Below, in pieces: positions 10,572-21,299 of a stretch of DNA of 64,000 nucleotides (positions are counted from its first letter, which is position 1; each line of letters begins with the position of its first letter). Source of the DNA: Miscanthus floridulus (lineage: Eukaryota > Streptophyta > Magnoliopsida > Poales > Poaceae); NCBI RefSeq assembly GCF_019320115.1, contig NC_089585.1:145283769-145347768 (forward strand), in the 5' to 3' direction. The notes under the pieces were generated by a model. The model did no database searches and was not told where the DNA came from. It worked only from the letters and a program-made list of their open reading frames with translations. Both the position numbers and the translations under genes were made by a program.

Positions 10572-13500
10572 TTAGAAACGATCTCCATGATCGGGATTAG
10601 CTGGATTGTACATATCGTCATCGCTATCAACCATGTCCAAATCTTCATCCGCCTCCTCATCATCACTATCAACACCTAAGTGTAATCGGTCAAGGAACAC
10701 TATGTCCTTTGGATTTTCCACCTCATCTCCAGAGTCCTCGTCCACAACCCTTTCGATGTTTGTCTCCATTTCAACTAGCCCGGTTAAGTCTATCTCAAAG
10801 CTCCCTTGTAGCCCCTCTTCGTGTTGATAGAACTCTCCATCATGTGTTTATGGGTTCAAGTTGTAATCTTCATCGTTTGGGAGAGGTAGTCTACCGTGCG
10901 GCGATATTGTGTGAACAACATACCAACCCTTAAGGTTTTCCTCAGTTTGGCAAGCATATGGACTATAATAGACTTGCTTGGCTTGTGTGGCCACAATCCA
11001 TACATCATCACCTTCATAGATGGAATCCTGTTGAGTCTCGACTAGCCCAAGATGAGGGTACTGTCTCGATACCTCAGGATCAAACCACCGGCATTTGAAT
11101 ATGACAGGACTAAAAGGCTCAGCTCCATGAAACTGGAGTTCGTATATTTCTTCAAGTATCCCATAATAGTCCTTGCCATCGGTTCCGGGCATCATAACTC
11201 CGGTATTTGTGGTCCTTCGATGCGTCCGACTCTGCTCGTAGCTTGTTGTGTGAAAGCGATACCCATTGACGTCATAAACGTTACATGACATGACCCTAAA
11301 GTTGAAGCCATCGGCAACCTGCCGCAATTCGGCACTTATAGACGCATCCCTATAGCACTGCAAAGTCAGGCTAGAGCGTTATGTTATTCACACAAACGAC
11401 CAACTTGAAATCAAGAAACAAGGGGGAAGTTGGACGGTACCTTCTTTTGGAACCAAGAAATGAAATCCCGCTCCTTAAGAATGGTATCAACTTCATGAGG
11501 GCGAGGTCGCCTAGATTGACGCCAGAATAGATTAACAAATTCCCTGTGTAGACAAGAAACATGACGGGGTTGGATGCAGAATAGTGACAGTGTAAGTAAC
11601 AAGTTCGTTGAGAACTTACTCGATATACGATGCCACTTCATCTAGGTTGGCCAACAAATATAGCATGATACTGCGCCACTCTTCATTGCTCAAGGTCTTT
11701 GGGCTCAATGCACTCACTCTTCCGAGTGACCCTTTCAAAAGGCTGAGGGTAGATTTATTTCCGTCCTCATTGTAACGAGACGGTCGATTATGCATGCTAG
11801 GAAGGTTGCCCTTATAGTATGTTGTTGTGAAGTTTGACACCTCCTCGTTAATGAACGCCTCTGCCATGGAAGCCTCAATTCTGGCTTTATTTCCACATTT
11901 CTTGCGAATAGTCTTTAGACATCTCTCGATTGGATAGCACCAGTAGTTCTGCACGGGCCCCCCCATTCGTGCCTCGTACGGGAGGTGCACAATCAAATGC
12001 TGCATCGACAGGAAGAAGCCAGGTGGAAATATCTTCTCCAACTTACAGATCAACTCAGGGGCTCTTTTTTCCAAGTCAGCCACCACATTTTGAGATAACT
12101 CCTTGGCACAAAGCTGGCGGAAGAAATAGCTCAACTCTGCCAGCATGACCCAGACATGCTCAGGGACGAAGCCTCGAACCATCGATGGAAGAAGGCGCTC
12201 AATCCATATGTGGAAGTCGTGACTCTTCATCCCTAAGACTCGGCCAGTAGATGGGTTGGCCCCCTCTTAAGATTCGCTGCAAACCCATCAGGAAACATTA
12301 AGTCCTTGATCCATTGGACTACAACCGTCCTGTGCTTCTTTTCCAAGACGTAATTGCCCCTAGGCCTTCTCCATGTCTTGCCGGCTCTTGGTGGTCGCAT
12401 CTCTAGGTGTGGTCTATCGCATAGCCTTGCTAGGTCCGCTCTAGCCTTAGGGTTGTCCTTTGACTTGTCAGTGTCCATGAGTGTTGCCCAGAGAGCTTCG
12501 ACGACATTCTTCTCAGTGTGCATTACATCAATATTATGTGGCAGGGCCAGGTGCTTAAAATAGGGAAGCCTCTCCAAGCCCGACTTATGAGTCCACATAT
12601 GTTGAACACCATACCCCACGAAACCAACTCCGTCTTCCTTGGCGACAAGACCATCTATCTGAGCAAGAACCTCAGCGCCAATCATCTTCTACGGTTCAGG
12701 GTCTGTCACTACGACACCTTTCGTAAAGTTCTTAATGTCTCGTCTGAATGTATGGTCAAGAGGGAGGAATTGTCGATGTTTGTCGAACGAGGAAAACTTG
12801 CCACCACTCTTCAACCTAATGAACTACAGAGCTGCCTTGCATACTGGGCATGGGAACTTCCCATGGACACACCAGGCGCTGAATAGACCATACGCCAGAA
12901 AGTCATGCATCGAGTAGTGGTACCAAACGTGCATTGTGAAGTTCCTCTTTGTAGCACAGTCGTATGTCAGTACCCCGTGATCCCACGCACTGATCAACTC
13001 ATCAATCAAAGGCTCCATGAATACACCCATATGTTTCCCCGGGTGACCAGGAATTATCAGCGACAAGAATATGTTCTGACGTTGAAGAAGGACACCGGGG
13101 GGGGGAGATTGAGGGGGATAACGAAGATTGGCCAACAAGTGTATGGGGCCACCATCATTCCAAAAGGATTGAACCCATCTGTTGCAAACGCAACACGCAC
13201 ATTACGAGCCTCTAGAGCTTTGTCAGCATAAATGTCATCAAATGTTTGCCATGCTTCACCATCTGATGAATGTACCATCTTGTCAGGATTGTATCGGATG
13301 CCATTTTTGTGCCATGTCATCTGTTTCGCGGACTCCTCGCTCATGAATAGCCGTTGGAGTCTCGGTATGAACGGAAGGTACCGTAGGACTTTCATGGGGA
13401 TTCCAAGCTGCTTCTTCTGCCCATCACTAGATTCTACCTCCACATACCTAGAGGTCTTACACTTTGGACAGTACTTTGCTTCCGCGTGTTCTTTCCTAAA

Positions 13501-14168
13501 GTGGACGCACCTGTTCTCACAAGTGTGTATCTGCTCATATGGCATCTTAAGAGCTTTGAGGAGCTTCACTGACTCGTACATGTTCTTCGGCAGCGCGTGA
13601 TCTGCCGGAAGCAGGGTCCCAAAAACTGCCAGCATACTATCGAAGCAGTCTCGACTCATGTTATGCATGGACTTTAACCCCATTAAGCGTCCAATGGCAT
13701 CAAGTTGAGAAACATTTGTCTTGTCATGAAGGGGCCTCTTAGCCGACTCCATCATGCGATAGAATGCCCTTGCGGTTTCCTCTGGCTCCTGCTCCTCGGT
13801 TTCGTCCGTACATCGTACACCGAAGTGTGCTTGGTGGAAGTCATCCATCATGTCTGGTACCCCGCCATCACTATCAAACTCCTCCAAGCGTGGCCTCAAT
13901 GCCTCATCTCTAATACGATGGCCTTCACCATGGCACAACCACCGGGTATAGTCTGGCGTAAACCCAAACTTGCAAAGATGTTCCTCAATGACCTTCCTGG
14001 TTTTCCTATTCCTGTTTGCACATTCGTTGCAAGGACACCACACCTCTGTCGCTGCTTGAGCACCCACACCAAATGCTTTGTCCAAGAAATCCTCAGTCTT
14101 CTATATCCATTCACGAGTGACCTGATTCTGACTACGGTGGCCTGTGTACATCCAATCACGGTTATCCA
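10572..14168 (-). pseudogene. CACTA transposase, TNP2 type
   Basis: In order along the minus strand: a transposase-associated domain (MDNRDWMYTGHRS, then CNECANRNRKTRKVIEEHLC, 14168-13960); the TNP2 core (CENRCVHFRKEHAEAKYCPKC, NPDKMVHSSDGEAW, AFATDGFNPFGMM, PCPVCKAAL, 13650-12600); a DUF4218 segment (GPVQNYWCYPIERCLKTIRK, 11960-11870); a DUF4216 segment (FHGAEPFSPVIFKCRWFD, 11100-11160); and an acidic tail (10572-10769). It catalyses cut-and-paste excision in its family. Breaks: an in-frame TAG near 14102, a frameshift in a run of C residues near 13098, and stops near 12688, 12233 and 10848. Some gaps between blocks may be introns. Confidence 0.85.
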
Positions 14169-14899
14169 TCATCTACCATATATATAACAGAGTAATATAA
14201 CCATCAATAGCATATGCACCGCTTGCCTACTATCTAATAGGTAGGGATGGATCCTAATCCCACCCGCGGATGCATAGATGAGGTTAGTTTCCATGCTCTG
14301 CTCCAATCCGAGATAGAACTTCGGTAGCACATCCCCGCTATTCTCCCGATACACGTCCTGGAAGGGAGAGTGTGTATCTGGAGAACAACAGGGAGGTGAT
14401 GCCGAAACTCCATCTCGGACCGGACCGGACCATACAAACTAAATCATCTACACATCCACAGGCTGTCCAAATAACATGGACAATCCAAAACAGATACGGT
14501 CGCAGATATGCAGAGATCCGCATACCTACGACCGTATCTCTTTCGGACGGGAGACGCCTAACTGGTTTACGCGATCTAGCTAGGGTTACGGACAAAGGGC
14601 TTATACCTAGGGTGGCGGTGGAGTGGAGAGGTGACGCGGTGCAGGCAGACCCAAAGGAAGACGCTCGGGGTACTCTGGGTCCCCTCCGTCGGGCTCTTCT
14701 CTGCAAAACAAGAAACATAATTTATAAGTTCAAAATTTCGGCAGAACCTCCCCTGTACAGGGAGGCTTCCAAAACCTGCAAGGAAAAAGACGGTACGATG
14801 GCCGACATCCACAATTTCGGCACGATGGCCGACACAGCGACATATGGCACGATGGCCAACACATCCACAAAAGGCACGAAGGCCCACTAATCCAGAAAT

Positions 14900-15545
14900 G
14901 GCACGAAGGCCAGCAACAGGCGGGAGGGGGGCTTTACCTTGGGTGGCAGTGTAGTCGGGCGACGCGGAGTCAGGATCACCCTCGTCTTCGGCTAGACGCG
15001 GGGAAAATGGCGATGACCGCTCGGCGTGACGCGACGACGCGGGGGCGTGACGGTCGTCGGCCTCTCCTTCTCCCCTCCTTCTCCCCTCCTCTCTTCTCCC
15101 TTCCTCTTCTCCCTTCCTCCTCCAAATGCTCTCTGCACGGCCGGCAGGGGCGCGCGGGGCCGGCCGGGGACGCGCTGGCCGCGGGGGTGGGCCACCGGCG
15201 AGCGTGGCCGGGGGCGCGCGGGGCCGGCCGGGGCTGCGCTGGCCGTGGGGTGGGCCACCGGTGGGCGTGGCCGGGGGCGCGCGGGGCCGGCCGGGGACGG
15301 CCGAGGCGGGGGACGACGCGACCCCGACGACGACGGTGCTCGGCGGGCCGGGCTGCTGCTCCGGTGGCGTGGGGACGGGGCAGGGGCGGGCTACGGCGGC
15401 GCGGGGATGGGGCGGGGGTGGGCTACAGCGGCGCGGTGACGGGGCGGGGGCAGGGGAGAGGCTGCGGTGGCGCGGGGGACCGGCGGCGGCGAGAGGAAGG
15501 GATGCGGGGCGCGCGGCCGAGAGGAAAGGCTGACTGGGCCGTGAC
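14900..15545. repeat. GC-rich tandem-repeat leader region of the CACTA element
   Basis: An extremely GC-rich tract upstream of the transposase. A unit of about 69 bases (GGGGCCGGCCGGGG core) occurs about two and a half times between 15149 and 15305, and a second GGCGGGG-type unit recurs between 15355 and 15460. All six frames are open across parts of it, which is expected from composition. It is more likely promoter or 5' leader sequence than protein-coding. Confidence 0.6.
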
Positions 15546-15564
15546 CGGTCTATGTGGACTGGGC

Positions 15565-16390
15565 CTTTGCCGAGGGCCCAGATCCAGGCTCTCGGCAAAG
15601 TTGTTTTTTATTTTTTTTAAAAAAACTCTTTGCCGAGGGCCTAGATCCGGGCTCTCGGCAAAGTTGCTCGAAACCCACTCAATTTTTTATCACAGCCTAT
15701 ACATGCGATGAAATGACACCTCGACAAGTTTCGTGAATTTCGGACTTCGTTTCCATTTTATATAATTTAAAAATACTTTACACACAAGTTCCTCGCCGTG
15801 TTCCGTGAAAACGATGCGCCAAATTTGGCATCTGTCACTGGATAAGGTCTCACACCACCTGCAATACCATGAATATGATTTTTTGAATCACTCAATTCCA
15901 ATATTCGATGCACCTGCAGTTCAAATTTGAATTACCGGGAAGAATTCAAGTAAATGAAATAAACTTATTAAATATAGCTAATAAAATAAAAAAAGCTCCA
16001 AATTTTAATATGTACTTTAAGGTACAACAGTAAACCCAGGGAAAAAATTTGGAAGCAAAAAAAGCAAAAAAAAAAAAAATTTGCCGAGGGCACAGAAACG
16101 ACACTCGGCAAAGTAATTCTTTGCCGAGGGCCAAATTCTGACCCTCGGCAAAACAGACGGCAGGTGAAGGCCGTTTGCCTGCCGTCACAGGTTGCCGACG
16201 GCCGGACCCTCGGCAAAGGGCCCGGTTGCCGAGAGGAATTCTTTGCCGACGGCCTGGCCCTCGGCAAATATGGTTTTGCCGACGGCCTACCGTTGCCGAG
16301 GGCCGACTCTCGGCAAAGCTTTCTTTGCCGAGAGCCCGACATTTGGCTCTCGACAAAGACGCTGGCTCTTGGCAACGGCCCTGTTTCCGG
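15565..16390. repeat. Right subterminal repeats of the CACTA element
   Basis: CTTTGCCGAGGGC and CTCGGCAAAG copies cluster at 15565-15665 and again at 16078-16375, with an AT-rich spacer of about 400 bases between. The terminal inverted repeat ends at 16395. Confidence 0.88.
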
Positions 16391-16619
16391 TAGTGAGTTT
16401 ACTAGGGTAATCAATAACCATAGCCCATAGGTCTCCATTTGGACTTGGATAAACTCTGTCTTTAGATTGTGGAATAATTTTCCAGGATGTTTGAAAGTTT
16501 TGCATTCACTTTGTTACAATGTTTCTTATGCCGCCAATTCAGGATATCCGACAAAAAGTGTCATATTTGTTACGGATTTTAATCAATAGTTCATTGGTTC
16601 TTAACAAGACACTATGTTA

Positions 16620-16754
16620 CACTAGGAAGGGTCCGAACGTCCATGTATTACTCTTCTGACCCCCTATGACGTCGCTATGGCGTGTTGTATCAAACATTTT
16701 CTCTACCTTAATACAGAGACGCGCAAACCTTTTGCGTGATCGAGAAAAAAAAAG
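16620..16754 (+). mobile_element. LINE 3'-end fragment with poly(A)
   Basis: CTTAATACAGAGACGCGCAA, then TTGCGTGATCGAG and a run of A residues (16745-16753), resembles the 3' untranslated tail of grass L1-type LINEs. Only the last 100 or so bases are recognisable. Confidence 0.4.
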
Positions 16755-17029
16755 ACATCAGGTTTCTATATCGGGAGAGTCAAGTTTCTGCATCGAGATA
16801 GTCTGTAATGGATACTTTTTACTTGAAATGGGACTACTCATGTATGAGCAACCATCTGTAGTATGTTTTCCTTTAATATGAGTTAGCATAAGTGCATAGT
16901 TGTATGTGTCATATATGAGAAAGGACTGCCAGACACATGTTCACGACATACAAATTGAAGTTGTCCATTGTTGCCTTGTATGCTCACACTATGCAGCACA
17001 GTGCCTAAGGATATCTAATTAAACAAATG

Positions 17030-17068
17030 TATATATGCGGGCGCAGCGGAGCGCGCCTGTCTTCCTAG
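17030..17068 (+). mobile_element. Possible Helitron 3' terminus
   Basis: A GC-rich palindromic stretch (GGGCGCAGCGGAGCGCGCC) is followed 7 bases later by CTAG and then T, the usual 3' end of grass Helitrons. I did not find a matching TC 5' end, so the extent is unknown. Confidence 0.35.
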
Positions 17069-17302
17069 TATAGTATGACCAAGCTGGCAGGGACGGAGAC
17101 GGGGGCGCGAGCCCCCATACGAATGTGAAATCTACATTGAATTTTTTGAAATTCAAAACATTCAAAAAATTAACTTCCTCGCTCCACCCCTGCAAGCTGG
17201 AAGGAAACATTGGCGAAACGAAGATGCTTTTGACCTGTCAATGGTAATCATCAGGGAATGAATGAAAGCTGAAACGGACAAACTCATCATGCGTCAAACT
17301 TG

Positions 17303-17307
<5 letters not shown>

Positions 17308-17336
<29 letters not shown>
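17308..17336. repeat. 29-base G homopolymer
   Basis: An uninterrupted run of G. It makes frames on either strand appear to encode polyglycine or polyproline. The length may be inaccurate in the assembly. Confidence 0.95.
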
Positions 17337-17337
<1 letters not shown>

Positions 17338-17338
<1 letters not shown>

Positions 17339-17960
17339 TTCCAGCATCTCCCTAGCTTGGCACACCTCACCATGGATGCCATCCATATCGTCGACTCGCA
17401 ATGATGATGAGCAATTACTACACCATTCGTTCTTGAACATGCTGGTCCGTTCCATGAGGCAACGAATATAATAAAAACCGACATCAGGAAGGTGAGGCAT
17501 TGCTGTTCCAAAAATTGGGTCAGCTTCCTTCCTGTTCCTGACGGGGATTCCCACAGATACACACGCATCCGAAGATTTCTTGTAGGCCTGTAGCAACTTG
17601 TACACCTTGAGAGGAGAGACATTGAGATGCACTCAACTTCCAAGAGCTCCATGAACCGGACTCACTAACCGACACACCACAACGTTGGTCAATATGATTC
17701 CGCAACATGCAGGCCTCGTCAAAAATTAACAAACTGTAGCTTGCCCATCGCTTTACGAACTAAATGTGGGGCTTCTTTTGTGGACTTAAACTGAAGTTCA
17801 CGGCCGGATGCGGTGTCGCCAGTTGCATCATCCATCTACTTCTTCTTAGCAACAATCAATAATTGCTCATCAGTAAACTGCTTTATCTGTCTCTGCCAAG
17901 GTTGCCGCGCTGCGAGGTGCGAGCCATTTCCTTGGCCACTTCTCTCTTGTTTATACGATG
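17338..17960 (-). pseudogene. Unrecognised gene fragment
   Basis: On the minus strand the frame at 17338-17632 reads HLNVSPLKVYKLLQAYKKSS, later ADPIFGTAMPHLPDVGFYYI and SMFKNEWCSNCSSSL. Upstream pieces (KQFTDEQLLIVAKKK, about 17850-17895; KEAPHLVRKAMGKLQF, about 17735-17785) lie in changing frames with stops between. Composition is protein-like, so this looks like a decayed or captured host gene fragment. I cannot name the family. It ends abruptly at the G run. Confidence 0.35.
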
Positions 17961-18339
17961 CGCCATTTTTTACAGGTGAGGAAGCACTACTGACAAAACT
18001 ACGTACAGACATATTTCTCTTAACTAGTGTTGGACTGTTCAGGCATGATCATAGATAAGTTCTAACTTCTAAGAAGCATCATTACAGTCATTATAGAGAA
18101 GATTTGTTGTATAAACTGGTCTTCTCAACATTACATTCGGTATATATAGTACTGTACCCGCCAATCGGTTGGAGTTGGACCATGCATATCCATCCCCCTG
18201 TTTCGAGCCATCGATCGTGTCGTCCGGTGGTGCAGCCTAGCTCAGCGTGCCCGCTGTGGGCTGTGGCGCTCGCGCTCCGTCGTCTGCAAGCGTGCGTGCG
18301 TACGAAAAGTGACGTCCAACCACCGAGCAAGATCCGCTC

Positions 18340-18346
18340 TATAAGA
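18340..18346 (+). promoter_or_regulatory. TATA box of the DUF688-type gene
   Basis: TATAAGA lies 116 bases upstream of the proposed start codon at 18462, a normal distance for a plant gene with a 5' leader of roughly 90 bases. Confidence 0.55.
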
Positions 18347-18461
18347 CGTCGCGTCCTTTCCACCTACAGCGCAAGTACACTACCGGAACACACGACACAC
18401 GAGCGAGCGCTTGGACCGTTCCGCGCGTGCTGACATCAGTTGGAGAGAACGATCGGTCGAG

Positions 18462-19163
18462 ATGCCTCCCGGTCCCGGCGTCGCAGACCAGGCGCCACCG
18501 CCGGCGCCACCGGCACAGCCGCCGCGGAGCCCTCACCGGGGCAACGGCGCCATGCCCATGCCGCAGAGCCCGCTCCGCATCAAGCAGGATGGCAAGTTCT
18601 ACGAGCGGCTCCTCACCAAGGAGAGCTCCGCGGCCAACCTGTCGTTCCGGTACTACTGGGCGGAGCCGGGCGCGGTGCCGTTCGTCTGGGAGTCGCAGCC
18701 GGGCACGCCCAAGGACGTCGCGCGGATGGGCGCCGCCACCGCGCTCCCGGCCATCACGCCGCCGCCGTCGTACCTGCTCAAGCAGCAGGTGGTCGCCTCG
18801 GCACGCCATGACCAGAAGAGCGACGGTAGGGCGGCGAGGAGCGGCAGGAAGCGGCGCTGCAGGCTCAAGAGGATCAGGATCGGCTTCATCGCCGGGATCT
18901 TCCGGCGGCTCAGCCTCGGGAAGAGGTGGCGGCAGCGCCCGGAGACGCCGGTCAAGGTGGCGTCGTCCTCCAGCCGGTGGCTCTTCTCCTCGGTGGCCAC
19001 GGAGACAGGCGAGCACAACGACCTCCACCAGGACGAGATCGGCGCCGTTGCCGCGCACCCGAAACAGCACAAGGCCGTGCCGTGCAGCAGCCCCACCCTG
19101 TGGCTGCTGCGCTTCCGCAACAGCTCCGGCAACCGGGGCGGCCGGAACGACGGCTGGGCGTAG
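18462..19163 (+). CDS. DUF688-type protein, intact single-exon gene
   Basis: 233 residues, one exon, with the strong codon bias and GC richness of grass genes. The start chosen is MPPGPGVADQ; an upstream in-frame ATG at 18411 would add 17 residues lacking family character. A Pro-rich N-terminus is followed by SPLRIKQDGKFYERLL, then SFRYYWAEPGAVPFVWESQP and GTPK, the hallmark of the plant DUF688 family (PFVWE..PGTPK). A strongly basic segment around residues 120-150 (SGRKRRCRLKRIRIGF) could be a nuclear-localisation or nucleic-acid-binding patch. The molecular function of the family is unknown. No neighbouring gene shares its orientation closely. It is one of the two protein genes here that look functional. 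Confidence 0.85.
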   Translation: MPPGPGVADQAPPPAPPAQPPRSPHRGNGAMPMPQSPLRIKQDGKFYERLLTKESSAANLSFRYYWAEPGAVPFVWESQPGTPKDVARMGAATALPAITPPPSYLLKQQVVASARHDQKSDGRAARSGRKRRCRLKRIRIGFIAGIFRRLSLGKRWRQRPETPVKVASSSSRWLFSSVATETGEHNDLHQDEIGAVAAHPKQHKAVPCSSPTLWLLRFRNSSGNRGGRNDGWA

Positions 19164-19676
19164 AAAATTAAAGGTCGCTCTCTCCCAGCGTGGTGGCGAC
19201 AAGGAATCCTCAAGTCAGAAAGTGGTTTGTTATGGTTACGAAATAGGTTAACGATGATCGATTTCTATCGCTGCCAGCGAGTCGAACTGTGTTTGTTTGT
19301 ATATTGCCCAGTGGCCAGTGCAGTGCTTCATGAAATTTTATTCTTGTGCTCATCGTGTTTACAGATCATGAAGTTCACGAGTTTGGAATATCTCGTCAAC
19401 GTTAGTATATAGTATATGCGCAGCTCTGTTGTACATGAGCTCGAGATAAGAATCATATGTTGATTCTGCTGCTTGTCGTAATATGCATGTGATCCTATCT
19501 TTATCATCATCATATAGTATTATAAGTAGTTGTATGCAATTAGCACTTTAGCAGTGCATAACTAATGGTAGTGATGGATGTGATGAAAGAATGATGTAAA
19601 ACCTATGATGTCAATAGTGACGGAGAACCAACCATAAGTCCACACTCTTTAACTATTTCAGAGGCTATGTAATAAG
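19164..19676. other. 3' flank of the DUF688-type gene
   Basis: AT-rich sequence with no further gene. It presumably holds the 3' untranslated region, though no single polyadenylation signal stands out. Confidence 0.4.
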
Positions 19677-19805
19677 TACCCCCTCCATTTCCAAATTTTA
19701 AGTCATTTTGATTTTTCATTTATTACGTTATGTCTAAATAAGTACATTGTAAAGACTATACATATCTAAAAACAGAACGACTTACAATTTAAAATAGAGA
19801 GAGTA
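19677..19805. mobile_element. Stowaway-type MITE
   Basis: 129 bases with terminal inverted repeats (TACCCCCTCCATTTCCAAAT against TACTCTCTCTATTTTAAATT on the other strand) and a TA dinucleotide at each end, the target of Tc1/mariner-derived MITEs. Confidence 0.8.
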
Positions 19806-20341
19806 TACAACTGAGACACGATTGATCATGTCATATAATACATGTAATTAACCCTCGTGTCTATACGTAGTGGTAGTAGTTATTGTTGTTCCAGGAACTA
19901 AGGTGTCAGTTTATTACCCCTTTTGCCCTTTCACTGCATATACTATATATATATATAGTCAGTAGTTTGTGAACTTGTGGCTTGGCCCCTGGTTCATCCA
20001 AATTTCTTGCACTAATCGATCTCTAATCACTTCCTGTACTATACAATCAACAACCTTAAAATAATTGCTGACAACATATATATTCCCAATGCATATATTA
20101 TTGGTAAGCGAGGCGTGGCTGCGTGGGTCGATCCATCGAGCAAGATTGGTTGCTCACTTGCTCTTACTGAATCTGCAGGACAGCTACGTACTACATTCAG
20201 GATCTTGAAAATGCAGAAACGAGCGCTGTCGCTTACTAGTCCTGAAGGCTGAAAGTATAAGCCATTCTCGCGTAGGTGCTGGCCTGGTTCCTGCTGTAAC
20301 AAACAGAACCCATATCGTCACATAGTACATGCATACGTACT

Positions 20342-20538
20342 CAGGCACGGAGCCAGCGGTGGGGCTAAGGGGGCTCCAGCCCCCCTACCGCTCGCGAGCA
20401 AGCGAAGCCCCGTAGAGCTGCCGTCTGAAATTTCAGCTGTAGATGTATAGGTAGGAGGGGCTGAGATTTGCTGAACCTCTTTTCTTACTAATTACCGTTG
20501 TTTAGCCCCTTCTAATTTTTTTCCTAGCTTCGTCCCTG
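20342..20538. mobile_element. hAT-type MITE with perfect 8-bp target duplication
   Basis: Ends are CAGGCACGGAGCCAG and, inverted, CAGGGACGAAGCTAG. The duplication TACGTACT is identical at 20334-20341 and 20539-20546. An 8-bp TSD with CAGG ends indicates the hAT superfamily. 197 bases, non-coding, with a strongly paired GGGGCT/AGCCCC stretch near its left end. Confidence 0.88.
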
Positions 20539-20546
20539 TACGTACT

Positions 20547-21299
20547 GGACGAACTGCATAGCTCGAGCTCGATCATCTCTTCTCATCGATGAAATGAAGC
20601 AGCAGTGCATGAATGTAGTACGGCAGGAGTATGTATGGGAAAAGTGTACGTTGGTAGGAGTTTGATCATCAACACATGGATGAAGAACATCTGTCCTAGC
20701 TAGACAAACAGCTTCGCGAGTTATTGGCAATCCAGTTACTATACGTTTTTGTGCCTGAAAGACCTATACAACGATTTGCAATCTGTGTGGATGTGGTATG
20801 CTGCAGTTCATGCCGTACGTCGGCCAACTAACGCAACCGATCTTGACAATTTCCTTGCAACAAACTCAATGTCGTTGTTCAAGCAATTAGCATACAGGAT
20901 CTCCTCGATCGGAGTCTGATGCTGTGTCTTGTTTGCTCCTCATGCATGCACACCTACTCGAGCACCTAGTACTCCAATTTTACCTCTTTTGTAGTATGTT
21001 GGTCACCCTCCAACACATATCCAATTTCCAAGCTAACTCTGGAATCTCTGGTGCCAACAGTGATGCGTACTATGAAGCCGCATGCAGACAACCCTTAAGT
21101 TATAATCTACATGGGCTAGATCCATATAATATTCTAAAACTAGCAAGGTGGTAAGCACAAAATAGTGAGGTTATCTAGCTTTATTTTGCATTTGGAGTTT
21201 TTATCTGAAAATGGTTCATGCAAATAGCTTTGTTTACTTGTTTGACTCACTGCATCCATAGCCCCAAACTCTATATATATAGTTTTTATGCAGTTGGAG
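20547..21299. other. Intergenic, no gene seen
   Basis: No coding or repeat signature recognised. It borders the 3' end of the LINE on the right. Confidence 0.5.

Larger units (their letters stand above)
7235..16395 (-). mobile_element. CACTA (En/Spm, CMC) DNA transposon
   Basis: The right end reads CCGGTAGTG, the inverse of CACTACCGG. The left end CACAACTAGAA is a diverged version of it. The 3-bp duplication AGT flanks both sides (7232-7234 and 16396-16398). Both ends carry many copies of the 10-mer CTTTGCCGAG/CTCGGCAAAG, the subterminal binding-site repeats of this superfamily. Two minus-strand transposon genes lie inside, a TNP2-type transposase and a Ptta/En/Spm second gene, both with disruptions. 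Length is 9161 bases. Confidence 0.93.

Noticed and set aside
14576..15598. 340-codon open frame on the minus strand
   Set aside because: It runs through the GC-rich tandem repeats and CACTA subterminal repeats; other frames are open too, and the product is Pro/Arg-rich without a domain.
18427..19251. 274-codon frame overlapping the DUF688-type gene, and minus-strand frames there
   Set aside because: Arg/Ser-rich shadow frames; the frame with SFRYYWAEPGAVPFVWE carries the family motif.
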